64,000 nucleotides of DNA from Onchocerca volvulus (lineage: Eukaryota > Nematoda > Chromadorea > Rhabditida > Onchocercidae), in the NCBI GenBank assembly GCA_000499405.2, contig HG738138.1:7376888-7440887 (forward strand), read 5' to 3'. This document shows, in pieces, positions 1 through 11,137 of the stretch (position 1 is its first letter; each line of letters opens with the position of its first letter). Position numbers and translations under genes: made by a program. The notes beneath the pieces were generated by a model. It worked only from the letters and a program-made list of their open reading frames with translations, did not search any database and was not told where the DNA came from.

Positions 1-243
1 ATCATTTTAAATGAAAAATTACAAAAAAACGCTTTGACTCTCGACACTAAAATAACACAAAATCCTATCCTAGTTTGGAACACTCCATATAACCAACCTG
101 ACCAGCTAACAGAAATGATACACAAAATGGATCTACTTGCATACCGCGATGAAGTAGAATATACTAGAGCAAATTATGCACAAAAACATCATAGATCATT
201 TTGTATTTTTGAGGGCGAAATTACATTCAAATTTCGTTGGTAA
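1..243 (+). CDS. Possible C-terminal exon of an unrecognised gene (partial)
   Basis: The frame is open from the first base of the window to a TAA at 241-243, about 80 codons with no stop, and ends in the residues TFKFRW. It contains charged, mixed-composition protein such as NPILVWNTPY and EVEYTRANYAQKHH rather than the Lys/Phe/Ile-rich translation typical of chance frames in this AT-rich DNA. I do not recognise the family. If real, it is the last exon of a plus-strand gene beginning to the left of the window, ending about 155 bp from the 3' end of the convergent tetraspanin gene. A chance open frame remains possible because no upstream exon is visible. Confidence 0.35.
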   Translation: MILNEKLQKNALTLDTKITQNPILVWNTPYNQPDQLTEMIHKMDLLAYRDEVEYTRANYAQKHHRSFCIFEGEITFKFRW

Positions 244-397
244 ATGATGCACTTAACAGTGGAAAGGTTTTATTGAAATATTTTCATTTCTAACAGTGAA
301 AAACTTTTGAGATCGAGCGGAAAAATATAAACTTAATAATAAAAACGAAATTTCGAATCCCGAAGTATGTATATTGCGACGAAAATGCGTGAAGTGA

Positions 398-3300
398 TCA
401 TACTGTGATATAGTAGTAGAAGCCATGCACATGCTGCGATAATGATAAAGCAATGCAAATTCCAATAAGCTAAAATGTTCTTTTATTATAATCATAAGTG
501 ACATAGATGATATTACTCATAAGTTTTCGCATTTATTTTATCATTATATACTTTGACCACAGTCCGAATCGATCTCATTCCGTCAATGGCACAGCTAAGA
601 AAAAAGAGGAAAATTTAAGGTTGTCAGTGAGAAAATGTCGTAAAATGAATAATTGCGATGGTTTAAACAAGTCGAAGTTACTCAAGTCTTTTTTCTGTTT
701 TCTTAGTTTGAAACATACTTGAAATTTATTAGTTTAAATATATAAATCAATCATACCTGAAATGCTGCAAATGATAAACCAATCGAGACAAATATGACTG
801 TCTGGACAGTTAGCCAGTCTAACAGCTTTTTGTGACAACCCTAAAATTCACAAAAAATTCAAGCAAAATAAAAGTTAATTACCAGTTCCCTTCTCTTGGT
901 TTTAATGAGTATATATTCCATTTTTGTTGTTGTATTTCATGATGATTTTGCAAATTTGGCACATACTTCTGTATCCTAATCAAAAATTTCTTAAAAACAA
1001 AATTAAGCAAATGGCCTAGCAACGGAAAAATGAGGGTTGCTTTTGAATATTTGCAATTCACCACACCCTTCCATCATTCTCGTCCATGCAGTTAGATGTA
1101 CACAAGATTCTCTCTCGATATTCAAAAAAAAAAAAACAAAAAAGAAAAAGCAAGAAGTCTTGTTGGAAAGAGAAATTTGTTAACTAGTAACCTGAATAAC
1201 CAACAAGTATATGCGAGAATTCAACAAGACTTCTTGCTTCTGTCCATATAACTAAACGAGAATTCAACTCATTACACAGTTCCCTGTAAATGGAAGGACA
1301 GAAAGCGAACGAAAAGATTTTTCACAAAGTGATTACAAATGAGGAATGATGGAAAGTAAGAAATGGATAAATAGTCTCATTTTTAGATAATTCTCCACTT
1401 ATAAAATCCTATCTCAATAACGGTACCTTCGGGAAGTGACTTGGGAATTAACAAGTAAACCAATGGAACATAAATATCCCCATTCATGTAAATACAGCAC
1501 CATATTATTAATTTTTAGCGATTACGTTTTGGACAATAGGCAGTACTAGTCCAATCGTGACATCATTTAAATCACAAATTCCATTAAATCAAAAGTTCCT
1601 TCTATCCTTCCCAAGTATGATCTGAAATAAAACATAATGTGACCATTATGAAGGGAAACCAAGCTCGTTTCAAATATGCGCCTAGTCATTGCTTGCCTGT
1701 ATTCGTTTTGTATGTGGTTCTTGGCATCCTCTACTTTCCCTTAACCTCTTCACTGTTTTGAACAATTACTTCTCGTGCTAATTTTAAAAGACTTCAGACT
1801 TACTTAAGGAGAGATGAAAGATCTGAATCTTCAAAAATATCAATATCATCGCATATTTTCAAGCAGTAAATCCTATCATCTCTTATAATATTGCTCAACA
1901 AACAAGCCACATCTCATTTATGGTCGGTATCTTGGTCATCAGCATCGAACACCTCGCTCACATCCGATCACATAGTGTTGTCGAAATTTATTACATTATT
2001 TCAACCATCTGAGACAAATCCTACGGTAAATAACAATCAACATTGCCCGTTATCATAACCGCTCATATCCCAACATTTTGCATTCTTTAAACAGATCCCA
2101 AGTTTTGTGTATTTTTATCCTTGTTATAGGAATATTCTCACAGCAGTTTTCAATATAATTCACACATAGCATGTTTCCTGATTCTGTGTAAAGTGAAAGA
2201 CGTCCAATTTTTTGGGTAGCTAAGCCTTACTCTTTCTTGAAAGCTTCTTTCATGGCAACTTTTCCACAGGAAGCTTTCCTCAATTGCGAAAAAAACGAGG
2301 CTGATGTATTCGCCATCAAAATGCTGATGACAATTTTAAGTCTCTCCATTGTCTCTATGCCTTTCTCTTCATTCACCATTGTTTTTAATGCTGCAATTTT
2401 TCCTTTTTTCCCAAAGATCTCTTTGTTCATCGCAATTATTTCTGATGCTTAATAACCATGCTGTAATTGTCGTTCCGGATTTTAAATTATAGATAGCTCG
2501 ATTCGCCCAATTTGAAATCGCGCTGAGCTTTTTAAATCACGAAATTATGAAACAGCTCCACTTATCTTCATGTTATGAATCTGCTTATATAATTCAAGTA
2601 GTGTTCGTCTCTCTCTAACCATGTCGTCACCATGTTTATTGACGATACAGTTGGAAAGTGAATCTAATTTAGTAAAAAAAAAAAAAAGTGAAAAAAAAAA
2701 TGCAGTCTCCAGTAATTTGGTCACCTTAGACATCAATTATCACTTCCCCTAATTCATCATTGCAAACCAATACCTATTCAAGTGTGCAAATGATACGCTT
2801 CTCCATATAACAAACTATCATAGCGTGCTTTTGGTGGTTGGTAGTTTGTATTCAGACATACTTTTGACGTCTAAGGCATCACTATTAAGTAGTTGAAACG
2901 AAAATAAGTTTTTAGTTTAGAGAATCATGAGACTGAAGATTCTGATAATAAAATTAGAACATGTTAGGATGTATTTTTACAAGACCATTACCTTTTTTAA
3001 ATCCAAAAATGCGAAAAGAACATCAAGTATCATACCTGAATATTGACAGAACTATTGAAAGCAGAAGTATAGTAGTTATATGAGGTGCACATTGGATCAA
3101 TTGGTTTTATTAACCAGGCTCGTGCTTCTTGCACTTGTTTGCAGCACGACTGCGGTACAAATGATATGGTACCACGCTCTGTATTAGTTTTGTACCAAAA
3201 CGAATCATAATAATTATGGGGACCGGTGGCACCACAACATTGTTGCTGGAAGAATATGCTATTTGTAAATATATCAGCACACATACAGACGTATTTGAAA

Positions 3301-6300
3301 TTGAAATTATTTAACTTAGAATAAATTATCTCCTTAGAAATTCATTATTAATAACTTTGCTCAAAACGTTTTTTAAGCATACCCACCGACAGGAACAAAT
3401 CACGACAGCCTTCTACTTTGCAAGAAGATAGTTATGGATTAAAAAATCAAAAATAATTGCACAACCGTAACATTGATTTAATGACATGACAAAAAGAGAA
3501 AGAGTGGAGGAAATATTCCACTTCGAAAGATGCAGCAATTAGGCGAAGAAGATGGAAGGAGGAATCATTTAATAATTAGATAAGGAAAAATTTCTGAACA
3601 TAAATTATGAAATTATGAGTGGTAAAAACAACGGCAAAACCAAGAGGATATGATAGCGTCTACAAGCATACATATCGACCGTAAATCGTTTATATCCTTT
3701 AGTTTTCAGTGTTCTCGTAAACACAATGAATGTGATTTATTCCAATAATCAATAATTTAATGCATCATTCGGTGACTTTTTAACATCCAACTTTTGACTC
3801 GTTATCTATATGAATAAAAATATAAATATCCTTGTTATTCATCACAAGACTTTGCAAGTTCTTCACCCATTGCTTTGAAAAAATATAAAAAGATCTTGTA
3901 ACTTTTGATTTTTGATCTACTGCAGACGGAGTGTAAATTCTGTTCCACAAGGTATACAACTCGAACAGATGTTCATTACCAAGAAAGTAAAAGAATATGT
4001 AACATCCGAATAAAAATATTGACTATTGTTGCTTTGTTTTATTTTAACCGTTCGATTCTATTTAGTGCAATAATTCTTGCGTAACTTACAATAACCTATT
4101 AGTGTGATTTCTAATAAAGCGAACGGCCTGTGAAAAAAAAGCTTGAATTTTAGAATGTTAAAATGCATTATGCTACAAGTGGTTTTTCCAATTTAAAATT
4201 TTAAGACAAATTAGCTGCAAATTTCTTGAAACACTAAATTCTTCCAGATATCCTAAGTAATTCCGATAATATATCAGAAATCTCACTTATAACACTTTAC
4301 TACCAGTATTAGTATACCGTTTGATGCCTCCATAATTTATTAGCTTGAAACTGTTGACAGCGTGCTGAACTTCTGGCAACCGGATTCATCGGTGTAGCAC
4401 CGGACAACTGTACACAGCACGTAACTGGTACAACATCAAAACCAAACTGTGGTTGCTGCTGCAGTAATTCAACATTTGTCCAAAAGGATGTACGCCAGCG
4501 ACTGCTGCTCCACTCTTTGTAATCCACTGAACCACAGCACTGCTCCTAGAAATCATTTATAAATTATGAATTCTGGGATAATCATACATTAGTCTCATAT
4601 CAATATCAATGCCAGTATCAGTATTCAATATATCAGCTAAATTCACTGATATTGAAAAATCAATGAAAAAAAATATAACTAACATTAAACTGTAGTTTAT
4701 CGATGAGCGAGGTTACTTTGGCATTATATTCGATATTCGGATTGATACCATAACTTTGTCTTATCAGCAGTTGCAATTTCTGATCAAAATCATTTGTCAT
4801 GAACTAAAATTTTGATAAAAGTATCTCAAGAAAATCCGAATGATATTATTTGAGGATTTTCGGTCGTGGAAGTAAGTATAATGAAAGATTTTTTATTTCA
4901 CAAAAATTTTGGGCTTTAGTCTGCTGAAAAATTGCAACGAAAAGTTAGATTTTTTAGAACTTTCTAACAAGAACTTCCGCCGTCTGCATCCCTTCTGCTT
5001 CTCGAGTTTCAAAAAAAGATATATTAATTTAGTTGATTAGCATAGTGCGTAATGAAATAAAGCTACCTACGAATTGAGAAGAGAAGTTTTGTAAATGTTA
5101 AGATAGTAAGTAACAAAAAATGGTCGACAATTGTGATTCTGAGGGAGAAATTTGAATATTTTCACCTGCAATGAAGAAAGACAGTAATACAATACTTCAC
5201 AACTCATCAATTAACATTTCATCTTTCAAATGCCATAAACTCATATATTTAAAAAGCAGAAATTAATAAAAGAGCAACATGCAAGCAAGTAACGGGATTT
5301 AAACACAGGAACAAACAACTGGATTAAATCCTTTTAAAACATTATAACGAATTGAAATGTGAACTAAGATAGCTTGAAATTCATATCACATTTGATCAAT
5401 CAATATTCCACATTTTTGATAAGTAAGATTACATAGTTATTATACGTTCAACAACTTCGTAATTATACGTTCAACAACTTCGTACTCCTCCAAGATTCCA
5501 TATGTCTTCATTTTTACAACAAAAGAAAAAAAACAAAAATTTATGGATAAGTCTATGTCTCGCAAAGTTCCGTCACTGAAGTAATTTGAACCTAACGGTG
5601 GTGCTATAATAAATTATAATAAATACTCGATTAATAGAAGCCAAATTTAAATAAAAATTACATAATACTGAATGATGTCGATGAGTGGCGTTACCCAATA
5701 TATACGATAATACCGATCATGTGTTAACTTTGTTAAATACACACTAAGCTTATCGCCAACAAACTGCAATTTACACCTCATTACATATATCAGCATCGAA
5801 TTTTAATTCACAATTCCAAAAGTTACCAACCTTATTACGATAGAATAATGCCAGGCAAGCGATTATTATGTCAGCAAAAAATAGCACGAGCAAACAGATC
5901 ACGAACTGAAAAAAGTTCCGCAAAATCTGAGGCACCACTTTCACAGTTACTACTCAAATGTATTTTTAAATTATCAATCATATGATTAGCAATTTCTTAC
6001 AGAAATACATTGACAGAATTATCGTATGTTTTCCACTTTTGAAATTACAAAAGCATATTATCGGAGTCTTAACTGAGGTTATGAAAGTGGATCCACGTGA
6101 AACATCAAATTAAGTTTAATATTTTAAAAGAAAAAATTAATCGCCCAAAACCAAATCTACATAGCTATTTCGTAAATAAATTTTAAAATTACAAAACGAA
6201 CGGTAATGAGCAGGCATAGTGACTTTTTGATCGTGCCACAGCAACCAATAAAACCAATTATCATTGTAATAGAACCGGTAACAAGAGCCAAATAGCTGGC

Positions 6301-6702
6301 TCCACGAAGTAATGGATCATCCTCCGAGAAATCGACTAAGTCAAGGATATAATTACGACGTGGATCCAGCAGTGTCAACAGCGACAAAAATATTAGTGCT
6401 AATCCAGTAAGCTGCAATCTTGGTAAAAACAAATTTTAGAAGAAACAGCAACAAAAGATTTTTGCCTAAGTATTCAAATTTCGAAAATATAAACTAGTCC
6501 ACTCATCTTTAACAACTAGTTTGATGAACAAATTTACCGAAAAAAAATGACAAATACGCAAATTTTTAAAGTGCCTGGTCAAGAAAATCAGGATCCGAAA
6601 GTACCAAATGAAAGCAAAGATTGCTAATCCTGTTGAAAGCGATCATATGGACAACAAGGTTAACCTCCAGTTTATTATAAATAGTGTTGATCTTTCATTC
6701 AT
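398..6702 (-). CDS. Tetraspanin with duplicated, mutually exclusive large-loop exons
   Basis: Four-pass membrane organiser of the tetraspanin family. Exons on the minus strand: 6665-6702 (ATG at 6700-6702), 6202-6418, 5831-5905, then N1 5662-5763 or N2 4684-4803, then C1 4318-4545 or C2 3036-3245, then 757-840 and 398-469 (stop). One N plus one C exon gives about 271 residues, normal for the family. TM1 (LTGLALIFLSLLTLL), TM2 followed by the conserved IGFIGCCGTIKKS loop, TM3 (FVICLLVLFFADIIIACLAL), the CCG-CC-C-GC cysteine set of the large loop, and TM4 (VIFVSIGLSFAAFQ joined to LIGICIALSLS) are all visible. The exon 2 acceptor (ACCAAG) and its donor (GTTCGT, or GTAATT 9 nt further downstream) are weaker guesses. 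The C-terminus is very short (about 10 residues). No second TM1-3 or TM4 set exists, so the extra loop exons belong to this one gene. Confidence 0.85.
1148..1239. repeat. Perfect 18-bp inverted repeat in the last large tetraspanin intron
   Basis: AAGCAAGAAGTCTTGTTG at 1148-1165 is the exact reverse complement of 1222-1239, with a 56-nt spacer. It lies in the 2.2-kb intron between exon C2 and the TM4 exon and could fold in the pre-mRNA on either strand. Confidence 0.85.
3036..3245 (-). other. Tetraspanin alternative exon C2 (CCG half of the loop, variant 2)
   Basis: A 210-nt exon, phase 0 at both ends, 70 residues. It begins QQCCGATGPHNYY, has VPQSCCKQ and a single MC cysteine, and ends SVNIQ before a GTATGA donor. 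Cysteine order matches C1 exactly, but the sequence between cysteines is quite different. It carries one NSS sequon that C1 lacks. Confidence 0.8.
4318..4545 (-). other. Tetraspanin alternative exon C1 (CCG half of the loop, variant 1)
   Basis: A 228-nt exon, phase 0 at both ends, 76 residues. It begins EQCCGSVDYKEW, has VPVTCCV and a later single cysteine, and ends at a GTATAC donor. The sixth cysteine is supplied by the shared TM4 exon (GCHKKLLDWL). It contains no N-glycosylation sequon. Confidence 0.8.
4684..4803 (-). other. Tetraspanin alternative exon N2 (loop first half, variant 2)
   Basis: A 120-nt exon, phase 0 at both ends, 40 residues, flanked by a TTTTAG acceptor and a GTTAGT donor. 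It contains the family-typical VTSLIDKLQFN ahead of CCG and is six residues longer than N1. It could be joined to either C1 or C2 without changing frame. Confidence 0.75.
5441..5483. repeat. Two-copy 23-bp tandem repeat
   Basis: TATACGTTCAACAACTTCGT occurs at 5441-5460 and again at 5464-5483, in the intron between exons N1 and N2 of the tetraspanin gene. Confidence 0.9.
5662..5763 (-). other. Tetraspanin alternative exon N1 (loop first half, variant 1)
   Basis: A 102-nt exon, phase 0 at both ends, encoding 34 residues from just after TM3 to just before the CCG motif. It ends in VTPLIDIIQYY, flanked by a TTGCAG acceptor and a GTAATT donor. It aligns with exon N2 (ending VTSLIDKLQFN), so the two look like duplicates used one at a time. 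Confidence 0.75.
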
Positions 6703-9700
6703 TTTTGAGCAGTAATCTATTAAAAAAAGAATTCAGAAATTTTATTTATTGACTGCTAATTTATTATGCAAGATAATTTACCCAAAACAAGACGGTATAC
6801 AGAAGAAGGCATATTTGTACACAATGACTATTCGTATTATCATCCATTATGCAAATATTCATTCACTCAATTCTCAAACTTCAATAAACCGATCCATTGT
6901 TGATATGCAGTGATACTCCTCAACATGAACTTAATATGACCTGAAAAAGAAACTGCTAATCCATTTATCAAACTATAGCCAATAGACGAGAACATTTTAA
7001 GAAGTGAGCTATACGGCACTAATTGATAACGTTTAAAGCCTCCGTCTAATTAGTTCATTTTGGAAGAGTGTGTTTAAATATCTCTAGTATTGTGAGGACA
7101 GCTGCTTGCTTGCATTTTAGCACACTGTTCCCAAATGAACCAATTAAACATATGTTTTAAACGTTATCATTATTATCACTGCTTCCACGAACATTCGAAA
7201 AAAGCTTCCTACTTGCATTGCAAGAGTGGTGAAGTGTGGAAGGAAGTAAGATAAGTAAAAGACATTGAAGAATGATAACTAATTAAGGCCACACAGTTTG
7301 AATTCCCGATAATCTAAGGTGTGAATGAAGAGGGATAAACTGGGGACTTGAATCACAAGATAGGAAAAAAACGAAGAAAGCTTAAATTGAAATAAATCGT
7401 GAAGTTTTAGAGCATCGATTGGTTTGGATGATTGTTCGTAGCAAGTATGCAGTCTGCGTGTGCAAATAAATGTTCTGTACATAGTGGTCGTTCAATTGTT
7501 TGTCTAAACAGCAGGAGAGCTTAGTAGTATGGCTTAAATGTTCACTTTGAATTTAATTCTTTTGTAATTTCATTTCCCCAATCTTCTAAAGTGGAATTAA
7601 ACAAAAATGATTTTTGCGGGAAAAGAACTCAATCTTTTTAACAGAAGAAAAAAAAATTATTTTGTAGTAGACCACCTAGTTTAGTTAAGTGCTTTTCACA
7701 CTAACATTTTCGAACGCAGTTCAAAGATTATAGATTCATTCCTATATTGTCTTTTACCAGTGTAAATTATTCTCCTCATTTAAAATTGTACAAATCAATT
7801 CAAATGACTGACGCACTTTCTTTTCAAAACTTCTATTTTCGTCCTGAAGTTATTAACTATGCATCATCTTAATCCAGACTTAAATTTAAATTTGGATTCG
7901 AATTTTTTCAAATGCTAATGTGCATAAAATTCTGGAAGTTAGAGAGTATCAATGTGGAAGCCATATCTCTGGAAACCACTTCTGTTTACTGCATTAAATT
8001 TGGATATCCAATGCAGCATTCATAGTAGTGATCAAATATATTAATCTATTTGGTTTTTTTTAATTACTGTTATCAATGACCGCGTAAAGTGCAGAAAATA
8101 ATTTAATACATTGTCGTGATTAACATTCTTCGGTTTCAACTTATGGAATTCACAGCTGAATCCTGCAGCAGAGAAAACTTGAAGAAACCTATTCTCTCTT
8201 TGAAAGAATTTTCTGATTAAAGTGAAAATTTCGAATCACAGAAGTCTTTAGGTCTTCGCAGAACCACAATTTCCATCATACCGGCATCAATCTGATTTAA
8301 CTTAATAATATTTAACCTGACAATTTTTTTTACTGCTTCATCATTTTCTCTTCAGTAAAGGCTTCTATCGTGTATCTTTTGACAATGAAAGGTTTTGCTA
8401 AATTACATGTAGGAATCGAGGAAAAAGGTATCCTTAATACTTTATTTATCTAATGCAATTTGTGTTGTGTGTTTGATTGTTTTTACTTGTAGGGCTTATC
8501 AGCAAGCCATCATTTCTAGAATTTTTCATGGTCTCTGTAAATCTGAAATAATGTCGATAACTCCATTAAGAAAAATTTCATAAAGCCTATCGACCCGTAA
8601 CTGTATAAAATATAGTTACCAGAATATCAAATTATTCAGCTGAATTAACAAATGAATAAAAGAAAAAGAACTTGAAGAATACCAAATTTGTTGCGCAAAC
8701 AGTATTTCTATAATGTCGAAATAGTGTGTAATTAACAGCAACCGAAAAAAAATTAAAGAGATAAGATTGGTAGCATCATTCTATGCTTATCATAATAAAA
8801 TTTCACTTTGAATGGGTGAATAAGCAGCAACAGGATTGCACAGATCTATATTATTCATCGATCAATCAATTCAATCGATAAATATCCATATCACAGCGAC
8901 AGTAACATATAACGTACTAATGAACTTTCTGCGAGTCGTTAGCTAGTAACAAAGGTTGAGTATCCTTAGAAATTCATTGAATTATAATTAATTTCTAATG
9001 TCGGCTAGTAAACATCTTCTAACACGTTCTACAACTTCTCAAGATCGTCAAAGAGTTAATGAATATACGGAAGATGAATTCCTGAAAAGTGGATCCCATA
9101 TTTTAAATGGGAAATAATTGTAAACCACGTAGAAAGTTAATTCTGTACTATTTTGAGCGCAGCCATAGAGAAACAAGAACTTTTTTGCTGAAATGTGCTG
9201 CCCTTTTACTTAATAACCATTACACGAAATGTATCTGCTTATGATTTTGAAATGTGTGATAACAGGTGCAGTTATCAATTGTAATCACTTCGCCGCTGCA
9301 CTGTTCATTCTAACTGTTAACAGATGTTTTCCAATGTCATTTGCACTCCATAATACTGAGATAGTTTCTTCGATATTTGTAATCTACTGAAATGTCCATT
9401 GTTCATTTTTGACTGCTTGTATGCATTTTTTCTTTGGATGGCATGCATTCATTTCTAAAATTTCTAGTTTAGCGACTTACTCTCAGGTAGGTTTTTTGCA
9501 ATTTGCTTTTGTCCACACTCAACATTACAAATTATTGTTTAGTTGTTCTGATTATTGAAGAATTCGCTAATTAATTTGCTGCAGGATTCAAACAAATGGA
9601 AGCGAACGGTGACCGAATTTTCTCCCACGATTCGTACCAATGAAGGAAATAAAGCTGTTTAACGTGCGTGAAACTCCACATTCATCATGTTAATAATAGT

Positions 9701-11137
9701 TGCAGAGGAAGCGGAAAACAAATTCTTTATTCATTACTGCAGCAATAAAAAAGCTTTAAACTCACAACCTGATCCTTTCATGATTCTTCAATATTAGGAG
9801 CACAAGAAGTTCGAACCATCATAGTGGAATAGGCATTCCCTACTTTTAAGTATATTTTTGTCTAGTAATTATTATGTATTGAGCTAAAAGATCTCAAAAG
9901 GACTACAACGAAAAAATCAAGATCGAATTCAGTGTAAGAAGCAGCAGAACATTTCAATCATTACGAAGATATATATACAACATTTCTTTCTTCTTCATTC
10001 TTGAGTTGCATATGTAAATTCAAAAATAATTACGATTTAATGAATTGAGCAAGCATAACTTTTCCCAGCAAGTATAACAAAGTTTTGCGAGGAACGAACT
10101 CAGAAAACTTTTCACTTATGTAAGAAACATGCAGAAATGTCGCACCAAAAGAACTTCATATTAATAAATCATCGATACGACTACACAATTTCTCGTAAAT
10201 ATTTCCTTACTAAGAAGTCGGTCCTAGATTAAAAGCAATCTAATAAACCTAAAATGTATCTATTGGTGTTCATGTATCAAACGCTTCTGTCAACACTTCA
10301 AACAAGATCAGGAAAGTACAGTTTCAATTAATTCTAATTTATAGATTTAAATCCAAATGAGATTACGAAAACATACCTTAAACAACCATTAATCAACTTC
10401 CAAGAGGACCAGTCCAGAACTTGAAATCTTAATTAATTCTAACATTTAGATCGAGAAGAGCAAAATGGTTGATAAAAAGTATTTCTTCATTGCAATTTTA
10501 GTCACTGACTTTCGAAAAATTTAATTGTCTCTACATTAATTGTTAATAAAAATATTTGTACACGAGCAGTAAGTTGACATCACCAGCTTATTTTTTAAGA
10601 ACACAGTATTTTATATTCCTTGAAAATAACGGAAGGACAAACAAAAATTCATCATCAGATTATAGAATTGGCATGGATGAAAATCTACTTCTCCTTTCTG
10701 AGTTATTCAGCAACCATATCGAAATAATAATGTACAAGAAGTAATAACAAAGAAAAGAAGAAACAAATATATTTCAGAAAACACGATTAACCTACTTTAT
10801 GAGATTACACACTGTTTATTTGCGGTAATTTGGTGGAATTGTTTCTCATCTTCATCAGTACTGTTCATCGAAATCTCGTAGTCGTCATTCATAACTTGCA
10901 CGTATTTCTGATAAGAAAGAGTTTAAAATTACACATCAAAATTTTCATCATAATATTCAACATATTCATTGAAAATAAAGCAGGTAGGAGGAAATTGACA
11001 TTTACTTGTGCAGATTTTTAGTAATCACATCTTGTGTAAGTAATCAAGTCTAATCGTTGCAAAATTCAAAAAAAAAAAAAAAAAAAAAGAATTCTGAGAC
11101 TTCAGAACGTATAAAAGAGTGAAATAAATTATACCAT
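6703..11137. other. Intergenic region, tetraspanin 5' to ULK3 3'
   Basis: About 4.4 kb without a supportable gene apart from the inverted repeat at 7024-7169. Short AT-rich open frames (for example near 7279-7482, 10556-10744 and 10830-11021) have no splice structure or recognisable motif. The region must contain the tetraspanin promoter near its left end. Confidence 0.6.
7024..7169. repeat. MITE-like imperfect inverted repeat
   Basis: Left arm about 7024-7073 (TGATAACGTTTAAA, later TAGTTCATTT and GAGTGTG). Right arm about 7119-7169 (CACACTG, AAATGAACCAATTAAA, TTTAAACGTTATCA). The arms are roughly 50 nt, imperfectly complementary, separated by about 45 nt. No coding capacity; it resembles a small non-autonomous DNA transposon. 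Confidence 0.6.

Noticed and set aside
879..1064. Hydrophobic minus-strand frame considered as an alternative tetraspanin TM4 exon.
   Set aside because: It lacks the GC-x-x cysteine context, a proper acceptor and the length and phase of the real TM4 exon.
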